Position numbers and translations under genes: made by a program. Of a stretch of 64,000 nt of DNA, positions 27,901 through 39,900 are shown piece by piece; within the stretch, counting starts at the first letter, position 1; every line of letters begins with the position of its first letter. The stretch is from the NCBI GenBank assembly GCA_036365455.1, contig JAWQUS010000009.1:1456001-1520000 (forward strand), given 5' to 3'. The notes beneath the pieces were generated by a model, which saw only the letters and a program-made list of their open reading frames with translations, searched no databases and was not told the origin of the DNA. Source of the DNA: Macrosoma leucophasiata (lineage: Eukaryota; Arthropoda; Insecta; Lepidoptera; Hedylidae).

Positions 27901-30900
27901 CGGTGGCCGTACGATCCTTGAAGGATTAAGCCCAATACCTTCAAATTTCACCCCCCGTGTTAAAGGGATGAAGGCAGATTTCTAAAAAAAAAAATGATGT
28001 ACGTATTGTTTGTTAAACTCAAAGAGTTCACATACCGAGTTTTAACTTTCTATCTTGAAAATTGTGGAATGCTCCATACAATTTTCCACCCCCTATTTTA
28101 GGGGGATGCGGATAATATAAGGAGATAAAAAGTAGCCTATGTTCGTTCTCAAAGTCAACTCTATCTCTGTACAAAATTTCATCAAAATCGGTTCACTCGT
28201 TTGGACGTGAAAAGGTAACAGACAGACAGACAGACAGAGTTACTTTCACATTTATAATATTAGTAGGGATAATATGTTGGGATGATATGGGAGCAAAAAC
28301 TTAAATTAGATTTATCTAAAAATAGAAAAATTTAATCTTATTTTAAACTTACATTCTTCAAATGAATAGTACATGCAATATACTAATGAACTGAAAATAG
28401 AAAAATCGACAATTAAAGGTTTTTACTTCCAATATTTTTGTAGATCCACACTATTATGAAACTTAATGAATTTATGTGATTTACTTCTATTTCTCACAAT
28501 CACAGTTTGCTATACAACATGTAACGGGATTGATGCACACTCTCTAACACCCCGATTAGGAAATCGAGTTATATACATAGAATAGAATAGAATAGAATAG
28601 AAAATATTTTTATTTCGAATAGATCTTTACAGATACTTTCAAAACGTCAATAAATCATAAACTACCTAGAGCGAATAACCATTACATATAGTAAAGAAAA
28701 ATCATATATTAATAGTAAATTAAAAATTAAAATTTAAACTATTTGGTTAAAACATAATAATCATAAAATTTTTCGATTCCTTCAATGATAATAAATGAAG
28801 AAAAAGAAAAACTTATTCGTCAAGATCAATGTTATTCACTTAGCAGAGTTCCAAGTGCAGTCACTACTGAGAAGAACTCCGCTACCCAACAAACTCAGTA
28901 AGAGCTCTTTTAAATGAAAGCTTAAATCTAGTACAGATTATCGTGAAAAATCAAATAATGTCAACGTCCATAGCATAGATGCAAATAAACTGCTATCTAC
29001 TAAATGTGATGTAGCCCCTGCAAACCAGAACAGACCAGTCCCCACCAACAGCACCCGTTCACGAGTATGACGCATGTGACAGCCATTGCCCTCCTCGACC
29101 ATTTTAGAGGGAAGTGAGCAACCCGCCACACGACGCCGCCAAAGGCAAAGACATTTAAGCGTGCATGACTGTTCCGGATATGCATACGGCAAAATAAAAG
29201 ATGGAATTATACATGAACTAATTATATATTATAATATTAACCATAATACATGAACTGAAATCACATGTTTATGCATTTAACATTTTTTATGAAATAAGTT
29301 GTACTTAATTTGTACGAACAGTATGCACACTCTATGCATACTCACCCTATCTCTACCTACGGCCTCACATGAAGCACGGAAGTGCGGGCGTGGTGAAAAT
29401 TCTTTCTCAGTTCAATCAGATTAAATTCAGTTTTCTACAGGTCGTAGTTTCGAGTGCGTGTCGTTTGTCAGTCCAATGCGATCGGCCACCGCTACCGTTC
29501 TCGGTCGAATAGTACTATGAAAGTATATGACAATAAATATGTGCAGGACGCTCGTGAATAGTGTACAGTGTTTGTGATTAAAAAACAGTTTTGATAGTGA
29601 TCGACCATACAGTCCTCAATAGTATACGTTGTCAGCGCGTAGACGACATAGAACAATAGCGTTGTGTAGTCCTCGATAGCATAGTACACAATAGTATACG
29701 TTGTCGGAACGTAGATAGTGCTTAAGTGATTTTGTCTTTTTTTTATGTAATATTTGTGTATTTTAGAGTGTAATTAGTAATAGTCTTGTGTCACTTAAAG
29801 CTCGTTTGTGTTTAATATTACTTTATTTTGTATAATTTAACAGTTTTTCGTGTATAATTTTATAGTTTTTTGAATATGTTTGTTTTTCTTGACTTCTGTT
29901 TATATCTTTGAACATTTGTAATAGTTTTATGTAAGTTTTATAGTTGTAATGTGTTTATTTTATCTGAAAATAAAGATTTTTGATGTCGTTTGTTTCCTTT
30001 CGGTAATGATCTGAGATACATAGAGATTTTAATTGGCCAAATAGATCTAATAGCTGATTGTTTGTTCGAATCAACCAATCATCGATAGTAAAAGTTGTTT
30101 ACTTGAAATTTAAATATCTCTTGTGATTGGTTACTTGAACCAACAACCAATTACTAGAGGTTTTCTTAATCTCAATGACCTTGAGATTTTGGAATAAAAG
30201 TAGGGCAGTTTTGTATGGCCGGTACAGTTCGTCGACAGCACTCGGAATACTCGGATCACTACCTAAGGAAGAAATCAGAAGAAGGAAATTAATAGTGAAA
30301 AAGTGTTTTATTGGAAGATCGATAGAGCGTGTGACCCTGGTTCGCTTGCGCTGCTTTATCCGCCATACGGCGTGCGTCTTCAATCCAGTCAATAGTAAAG
30401 TGTGGTTCGCCACAAAATATACAACACGTAACGGGAATAACTAATCGAGTTATAATCATAATGCAACTGAAATTACATGTTTATTTATTTAATATTTTTT
30501 TACTTAAGAAATAAGTGGTTCTCAATTTGTACAAACAGTATGCACACCCTATGTATACTTACCCTTGCTCTACTTACGACCGCACATAAAACACCAACCT
30601 TTTCACTCACGCACACTGTCGTTATGTGATGTTGCGTAATCTGCGCACCCCTATTTAACACTCGCTAGTAATAAAATTCATTTTCACTATTTTATAATAA
30701 AATCCACGTCTCAGCGATTTCTTATAAACTTGTTAAGTCTAGCATATTATTTTGGATAGACGTTAGTCTCATTTTCGTTTGTATTGACTATTCACAAAAT
30801 GAGTGACCATAAATTCCTTAATTGTAATTAATTTTGGGACAAAATATTACCTATATTCAAAATGCCTGAAATCGATTCGGTTATCGATTCTGAACAAATG

Positions 30901-33900
30901 ATTTTAGGGTTTTACATTCAATCCTGTTACACATTGTATACACACTTATGTTTATCAGTCAAATGTCTCATTGCCTCGTTTACAAACAAAGAAGGGAGGT
31001 GTATCGATTCGCGTCCAAATCGTGCGTCACCACCGTGAAAACGTTTGTTGTAGACGTGGGTCGTCGACGGTTTTTACGTCAACGCAACGAGACCGTTTAC
31101 CGTCAACCATAAACTAGTCTAAAAACATTTTTTTTTCCGACTAGTTTATATCGTGATAACAGTCGACTATGTTGATGACGTTGACCGTTTACCATCAACG
31201 TCAACGATACATTAGTTTAAAAAACAGTCTATTTTTCGACTAGTTTATTTCGTGACTTAGCCGATTATGTTGATAACGTTGTTTGCGTCGTTCAACGATT
31301 GCTAAACATATTATGCGCTTATGGTAAACGTGAACGACATTAAATGGAAATATATCGTCGTCGTCGGAAATATATCAGTCGTCGTCAGACTTTGCTATTG
31401 AACACACGCTTGTGCCGCATCGGTCTGATTCCAGTTATTCTCAAACTTTTTTTTACATATTTCTATCAATATGACATTCACTTTGCCTAAACATGTTTAC
31501 GTGTGCAAGCTGTGGAGATCAACATACGGACGGACCCACTTGCAGTATTTGTAGAAAGCAATACGATTTCCCGTGTTCTGGAGTTTCGGAGATAGGCTAC
31601 AGGAAATTAGGCGACAGGAGGAACACTTGGCGCTGCCCGAAGTGCAAGCCAGTCCCAGCGGGTAGCTCACCTCAGCCCACCCAACTAGATAGCATGCAAG
31701 AGCAGTTAAACAAAATTGCGTTTCAACTTACTCCACTAGCAGCCCTTGTCAATGATGTGAAAAGTATTAAGGACGAGATTTCCACCCTAAAGGAGTCTAT
31801 AGAGATGGCGCACCAACTCATCGGAGACTTTTCCGGATCAATAAAAAATCTGGAAAGTCGACTGTGCAATGTTGAAAAAGTAGCTGATGAAGTTCCTGCT
31901 CTTCAAGATAAAATCACGAAATTATTTACAGAGCTTAATGATCGTGATCAGTGGGCCAGAGCAAATAATATTGAAATTCGAGGTATTCCATTAAGGCAGA
32001 ACGAGAACCTCTATGACATTGCACTTAAAATCGGTCAGGTGTGTGACGTCACAATAAAAAAAGAGGAAATAAATTATATCGCTCGTGTACCAACTAGAGT
32101 CCCCAACACAGACAAACCGATCATAGTCGCCTTCAACAATCGCTATAGGAAGGAGGAATTAATTGCGTCAGCACGTAAGAAAAAAGCCAGTTTATCGGAT
32201 CTCGGATTCACTGACAGAACTGGAAACTACTACCTGAACGATCACCTCACCCAGCGAAACAAAACATTGTTGAGTAGAGCTAAAATCCTAGCCAAAGAAA
32301 AGAACTTCCAGTATATATGGGTGAAGCATAGCAAAATAATGGCAAGAAAATCGGATACATCGCCTGTATTTTTTATCAGAGAAGAAAACGATTTAAAAAA
32401 AATTACCTAAAATCTTTAATATTTTATTATATATTTTTTAATAGTGCCGTTCAATTACATCATGCACAAAGTTTGAGAACCGCTTTCAACAACGCAGTCT
32501 TTTGTTCGAGGGTCGGTAACCGGTTTGTAAACGTAAGTGCGCTACAATTCATTCTCTTTTCGTATGCAATTGCTTTAGCTAAAGATGCAATAATGACCAT
32601 ATTCGTGTACGCTTGGTCGAGCTGTAGTTACTGGGCATTTGGAACATGTATCGGGTCTTCGGTCGCTATGCTACACTGTGCAGAGATATTTGTTTTTTCT
32701 ATACCTCCTTTAAAAATATTTCATTACATTTTTATATTTTTATTTGCTTTCGTTTATTGCAATTTTGCGCTGTGTTTTAATGCAATTTACTCAATTATTT
32801 TTTGCTTACTTTATATTAACCGTTTTTTAATTTTGATTGAAACTAGGTATTTTGCTGGGTTTCGTGTACATACTTTGTGTTCCGCTACGTATTTTTTGTT
32901 GTTAATTATTCATAAGCTATATAGCTTTACTATTATCATGTTTGATGTTTTCCAATGGCTTCTCAACTAAAGCTTTATTACCAAAATGTGAGAGGACTTC
33001 GGACTAAAACTAGTATTTTTAAAAGGAATTTATTACTCAATAATTACGATGTCATAGTTATCACAGAATCTTGGTTGTGGGAAGGTATAGGCGTCAGTGA
33101 GCTCTTTGATAGTAGGTATTTAGTTTGGCGGCGTGATCGAAATTACGCTTCCACCAAAGAGTCATATGGTGGTGGAGTATTGATAGCTGTACGCCGCGAT
33201 TTTAAGGCCATGCACAGACCAGAGTGGAGCTCATCCGCTGAGGACATTTGGGTCACAGTGAACTGTAACAACAGTAAAGGTAGTCACCGAAAAATCCACC
33301 TTTGCTCACTGTATTTATGCGATGAAAAGCTCGGTTTTCGTTTCAATTCTCAATTAACAAATTTTTCAGACAAATTATCGTATATTTCTGACTCTTGTCC
33401 TGAAGACACAATTATTGTCATGGGTGATTTTAATATGGGGGATGTTCAGTGGACTTGGGACCATTGTAACATATCTCAGCCTTCGGGTATTAGGGGTGAT
33501 GCTCAAATTTATTTTTTCGACTGTCTTTCGGCTTCTGCCTTAAATCAATATAACAACTGTGCTAATGTCAATGATAGAGTGTTGGATTGGGTTTTGAGTA
33601 ATGCTGATTTAACCTTATGTGCCTCCGACGATCCCTTGGTGCCCGAAGATGCCCATCATAAGTCACTGTTATTTACTATTAATTCCGTTGAATTTAAAAC
33701 ATTAAAAAATAAATCGCGTTTTAAGTATTTTTACCAATCAGCCGATTTTGATGAAATTAACTCAAATTTGAGCGAAGTTGATTGGGACTGTTGTTTGTTT
33801 GGCTGTTCCCTAGATGAAGCTACAGATAATTTCTACAGCCACCTTTATGACCTAATTAATAAATATGTACCACATAAAGTGGTCACCCCTAATCAATTTC

Positions 33901-36900
33901 CACCTTGGTACTCTAGTGCATTAAAAAAAGTGCTCAAAGAAAAATTTAAATTTTTAAACAAGTATAACATTTATGGCAATTCATACGATTATGATACCTT
34001 TTCTCTGCTCCGTAAAAGAGCTAAGGACCTAGAAAAATCCTGTTATACTGAATACCTTGAGACCGTCGAAACCTCAATCGTTAATAATCCGAAAATGTTA
34101 TGGAGTTTTATAAAGTCAAATAAAAATGGTGATCATGGTTTCCCTCCCCACTTCATTTTTGAAGATAAATCGTCTGACACAGGGGAGACTATTTGTGAAT
34201 TTTTCTCAGCATATTTTCAATCTAATTTTCTAAATTCAACAACACCCAATTGTCAAAATATTAATCAATCAGATAGTAACTCGTCTTTCGCGCTAAATGA
34301 TATTTATATTAATCCAGAATCAATTTTTAAATTATTGAAGACCACTGACCTAACAAAAGGAGCTGGACCTGACCGAATTTCCCCTATATTCATTTCTAAA
34401 TGTAGCACTCATTTAACTAAACCATTGACTATCCTTTTCAAAAGATCCATTCGGGATGGTGTTATACCTAAGATATGGAAATCTGCTCTCATAACCCCGG
34501 TTTTCAAAACCGGTAATAAGCACGATGTAAAAAATTATAGGCCAATATCTAAGCTCTGTATATTTGCCAAAATACTTGAACATTTAGTACACGAACAACT
34601 ATATACATTTTTGAAACCCACCTTGGCTCCTGAACAACATGGATTTGTTAAAGGTCGTTCTACCACCTCTAATCTCGTGGCGTTTATTGATTACACTACC
34701 TTGAACATGGATACAGGAGGACAAGTAGATGCAATATTTACTGATTATCGGAAAGCATTTGATAGAATTGATCATTGTATCTTATTACAGAAGCTTCTCG
34801 CTGCCGGAATCCATGGCAACTTATTTAGATGGTTCTGCTCTTATATCCAGAACCGTACACAAAAGGTTGTTGTTAACGGCTACTCTTCTTCTTGGATTGT
34901 AGTACCATCTGGTGTGCCCCAAGGTTCTAAGATGGGGCCTTTGCTATTTGACATCTTTATCAATGACATTGGCTCCTGTTTTGAATACTCAAAATTCATA
35001 CTCTATGCTGATGATATGAAAATATTAAAAAAAATAAATGAGCTTAGAGACTGTCTTTTAATACAAGAAGACCTAACTAGATTAGAAAACTATTGTACGT
35101 CCAATAAATTAGATCTTAATATTGATAAATGTTTTACGATTTCTTTTTCCCGAAAATTAAATATTATTAATTATGATTACACTATCAGTACAATAAAACT
35201 AAGGAGGGTTTCTGAAATCCGAGATCTGGGTGTGACTCATGACTCGAAATTAACATATGAAAACCACATCGACAAAATTGTTAAAAAAGCAAATAAATCC
35301 CTTGCATTTATAAAACGAACGTGTTCGCAATTTCACTCTATTAAGCCGCTAAAAGTGCTCTATTGTTCTTACGTCCGAAGTGTTCTTGAGTATTGCTCGC
35401 AAATATGGAACCCAGTATACAATGTCTACATTATTCGAATTGAAAACATTCAAAAACGATTTCTTAGATATTTACAATTTAAATGTAATCAATTCGATGA
35501 TTCCTATGAAACAAGATGTAGTAGACATCATATTTTGCCTCTTGAAGTAAGACGAAAAATTTCTGATATTGTTTTCTTTACAAAAATAGCTCAATCGAGA
35601 GTAGATTCTCCGAGTCTACTCTCTAAAATTAGTCTTAAAATACCCATTAAATCTGTAAGAGAACAGCATAAAAATATTACTTTACATGTTCCAACATATG
35701 GTACTAATTATAGGAAAAATGCGTATTTTATACGATCTGCAAACTACGTAAATAGACTGACTCCCGACCACGAACTTGATTTATTTAACTCTTCGCCTGA
35801 TTGTTTCCGTAATGCAATAACCAGAGACTGGTTTAACGCTATTACTGAACTGCCTGCATGATTTAATTATATTTCCTTAGAATGTATCTGTTACTACTTA
35901 GTTATGTTAATGAATAAGTTTCGCTTTTTAAATTCTTTGTAAAAACTTTTTATTTTGTTTGTCAGACTTTGCTAATCAAGAGCCTTGTGTTACAGATGTT
36001 ATATGCGAAAGCTCCTAAATGGTGTATAGCTTTAACTATTATATTTGTATGCAGTTATATTTTCACTGTCTGCTTTCCAAAAATAATAAAATAAAATAAA
36101 ATAAAATAAAATATTAATCGTGCATTGTTGCCGTTTCGAACGGTTCGCGTGCCGCGTCGAGCGTCGACACTAAACGACAACGTTTCATAGTTGACGATGT
36201 TGACGTTGATCGACTCGTAGTTCAATAAACGGCAAACATACACATGTCGCGCGCGTCGCGTCGTTTATTGGTAAACTAGTTTATAGTTGAACAGTAAACT
36301 TGTTTATTAGTCGACGACTAAGAAAAAGTCTAAAAAAAAGTTCGTTGATTCAACGCTCACTACAAGTTTGTTGTAATGTTTCATCCCGCGATCTGCAGGT
36401 GTCCCCGGTGGTGTCGATGCTGTGCGACATGCTGTACGAGTCGGAGCTGGAGTCGCAGCTGTGGATGCTGTACAGCGCCGCGCGCCAGCTGCTGGCCGCC
36501 GGGGACGCCTACCCCGCCAAGGTGGGCCCCGTCTCTCGTGTCTGCAGGTGTCCCTGTCCCTGCTGGGCGACATGCTGTACGAGTCGGAGCTGGAGTCGCA
36601 GCTGTGGATGCTGTACAGCGCCGCGCGCCAGCTGCTGGCCGCCGGGGACGCCTACCCCGCCAAGGTGGGCCCCGTCTCTCGTGTCTGCAGGTGTCCCTGT
36701 CCCTGCTGGGCGACATGCTGTACGAGTCGGAGCTGGAGTCGCAGCTGTGGATGCTGTACAGCGCCGCGCGCCAGCTGCTGGCCGCCGGGGACGCCTACCC
36801 CGCCAAGGTGGGCCCCGTCTCTCGTGTCTGCAGGTGTCCCTGTCCCTGCTGGGCGACATGCTGTACGAGTCGGAGCTGGAGTCGCAGCTGTGGATGCTGT

Positions 36901-39900
36901 ACAGCGCCGCGCGCCAGCTGCTGGCCGCCGGGGACGCCTACCCCGCCAAGGTGGGCCCCGTCTCTCGTGTCTGCAGGTGTCCCTGTCCCTGCTGGGCGAC
37001 ATGCTGTACGAGTCGGAGCTGGAGTCGCAGCTGTGGATGCTGTACAGCGCCGCGCGCCAGCTGCTGGCCGCCGGGGACGCCTACCCCGCCAAGGTGGGCC
37101 CCGTCTCTCGTGTCTGCAGGTGTCCCTGTCCCTGCTGGGCGACATGCTGTACGAGTCGGAGCTGGAGTCGCAGCTGTGGATGCTGTACAGCGCCGCGCGC
37201 CAGCTGCTGGCCGCCGGGGACGCCTACCCCGCCAAGGTGGGCCCCGTCTCTCGTGTCTGCAGGTGTCCCTGTCCCTGCTGGGCGACATGCTGTACGAGTC
37301 GGAGCTGGAGTCGCAGCTGTGGATGCTGTACAGCGCCGCGCGCCAGCTGCTGGCCGCCGGGGACGCCTACCCCGCCAAGGTGGGCCCCGTCTCTCGTGTC
37401 TGCAGGTGTCCCTGTCCCTGCTGGGCGACATGCTGTACGAGTCGGAGCTGGAGTCGCAGCTGTGGATGCTGTACAGCGCCGCGCGCCAGCTGCTGGCCGC
37501 CGGGGACGCCTACCCCGCCAAGGTGGGCCCCGTCTCTCGTGTCTGCAGGTGTCCCTGTCCCTGCTGGGCGACATGCTGTACGAGTCGGAGCTGGAGTCGC
37601 AGCTGTGGATGCTGTACAGCGCCGCGCGCCAGCTGCTGGCCGCCGGGGACGCCTACCCCGCCAAGGTGGGCCCCGTCTCTCGTGTCTGCAGGTGTCCCTG
37701 TCCCTGCTGGGCGACATGCTGTACGAGTCGGAGCTGGAGTCGCAGCTGTGGATGCTGTACAGCGCCGCGCGCCAGCTGCTGGCCGCCGGGGACGCCTACC
37801 CCGCCAAGGTGGGCCCCGTCTCTCGTGTCTGCAGGTGTCCCTGTCCCTGTCCCTGTCCCTGCTGGGCGACATGCTGTACGAGTCGGAGCTGGAGTCGCAG
37901 CTGTGGATGCTGTACAGCGCCGCGCGCCAGCTGCTGGCCGCCGGGGACGCCTACCCCGCCAAGGTGGGCCCCGTCTCTCGTGTCTGCAGGTGTCCCTGTC
38001 CCTGTCCCTGTCCCTGCTGGGCGACATGCTGTACGAGTCGGAGCTGGAGTCGCAGCTGTGGATGCTGTACAGCGCCGCGCGCCAGCTGCTGGCCGCCGGG
38101 GACGCCTACCCCGCCAAGGTGGGCCCCGTCTCTCGTGTCTGCAGGTGTCCCTGTCCCTGCTGGGCGACATGCTGTACGAGTCGGAGCTGGAGTCGCAGCT
38201 GTGGATGCTGTACAGCGCCGCGCGCCAGCTGCTGGCCGCCGGGGACGCCTACCCCGCCAAGGTGGGCCCCGTCTCTCGTGTCTGCAGGTGTCCCTGTCCC
38301 TGCTGGGCGACATGCTGTACGAGTCGGAGCTGGAGTCGCAGCTGTGGATGCTGTACAGCGCCGCGCGCCAGCTGCTGGCCGCCGGGGACGCCTACCCCGC
38401 CAAGGTGGGCCCCGTCTCTCGTGTCTGCAGGTGTCCCTGTCCCTGCTGGGCGACATGCTGTACGAGTCGGAGCTGGAGTCGCAGCTGTGGATGCTGTACA
38501 GCGCCGCGCGCCAGCTGCTGGCCGCCGGGGACGCCTACCCCGCCAAGGTGGGCCCCGTCTCTCGTGTCTGCAGGTGTCCCTGTCCCTGCTGGGCGACATG
38601 CTGTACGAGTCGGAGCTGGAGTCGCAGCTGTGGATGCTGTACAGCGCCGCGCGCCAGCTGCTGGCCGCCGGGGACGCCTACCCCGCCAAGGTGGGCCCCG
38701 TCTCTCGTGTCTGCAGGTGTCCCCGTCCCTGTCCCTGTCCCTGCTGGGCGACATGCTGTACGAGTCGGAGCTGGAGTCGCAGCTGTGGATGCTGTACAGC
38801 GCCGCGCGCCAGCTGCTGGCCGCCGGGGACGCCTACCCCGCCAAGGTGGGCCCCGTCTCTTGTGTCTGCAGGTGTCCCTGTCCCTGTCCCTGCTGGGCGA
38901 CATGCTGTACGAGTCGGAGCTGGAGTCGCAGCTGTGGATGCTGTACAGCGCCGCGCGCCAGCTGCTGGCCGCCGGGGACGCCTACCCCGCCAAGGTGGGC
39001 CCCGTCTCTCGTGTCTGCAGGTGTCCCTGTCCCTGCTGGGCGACATGCTGTACGAGTCGGAGCTGGAGTCGCAGCTGTGGATGCTGTACAGCGCCGCGCG
39101 CCAGCTGCTGGCCGCCGGGGACGCCTACCCCGCCAAGGTGGGCCCCGTCTCTCGTGTCTGCAGGTGTCCCTGTCCCTGCTGGGCGACATGCTGTACGAGT
39201 CGGAGCTGGAGTCGCAGCTGTGGATGCTGTACAGCGCCGCGCGCCAGCTGCTGGCCGCCGGGGACGCCTACCCCGCCAAGGTGGGCCCCGTCTCTCGTGT
39301 CTGCAGGTGTCCCTGTCCCTGCTGGGCGACATGCTGTACGAGTCGGAGCTGGAGTCGCAGCTGTGGATGCTGTACAGCGCCGCGCGCCAGCTGCTGGCCG
39401 CCGGGGACGCCTACCCCGCCAAGGTGGGCCCCGTCTCTCGTGTCTGCAGGTGTCCCTGTCCCTGCTGGGCGACATGCTGTACGAGTCGGAGCTGGAGTCG
39501 CAGCTGTGGATGCTGTACAGCGCCGCGCGCCAGCTGCTGGCCGCCGGGGACGCCTACCCCGCCAAGGTGGGCCCCGTCTCTCGTGTCTGCAGGTGTCCCT
39601 GTCCCTGCTGGGCGACATGCTGTACGAGTCGGAGCTGGAGTCGCAGCTGTGGATGCTGTACAGCGCCGCGCGCCAGCTGCTGGCCGCCGGGGACGCCTAC
39701 CCCGCCAAGGTGGGCCCCGTCTCTCGTGTCTGCAGGTGTCCCTGTCCCTGCTGGGCGACATGCTGTACGAGTCGGAGCTGGAGTCGCAGCTGTGGATGCT
39801 GTACAGCGCCGCGCGCCAGCTGCTGGCCGCCGGGGACGCCTACCCCGCCAAGGTGGGCCCCGTCTCTCGTGTCTGCAGGTGTCCCTGTCCCTGCTGGGCG

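Larger units (their letters stand above)
31370..36114 (+). mobile_element. Full-length non-LTR retrotransposon, both ORFs open
   Basis: Intron 16, same strand as TPP2. It has a 5' UTR, ORF1 (31493-32410), a 544-nt gap, ORF2 (32955-35861), a 3' UTR of about 220 nt and an (AAAAT)n tail to 36114. Neither ORF carries a stop or frameshift, so the insertion is probably recent. The exact 5' border and the target duplication were not found. CR1/Jockey-like by the PHD-type ORF1 and RT motifs. Confidence 0.85.
31020..36340. repeat. Foldback-like repeat split by the LINE
   Basis: 31030-31345 holds two diverged roughly 120-bp units (ACCGTTTACC, CGACTAGTTTAT, TATGTTGAT.ACGTTG), and 36120-36330 holds related sequence in inverted sense (AAACTAGTTTATAGTTGA, TTAGTCGACGAC). 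The LINE seems to have landed inside it. Confidence 0.5.

Noticed and set aside
28938..29192. An 84-codon minus frame
   Set aside because: Sits in repeat sequence next to a LINE tail, no motif recognised.
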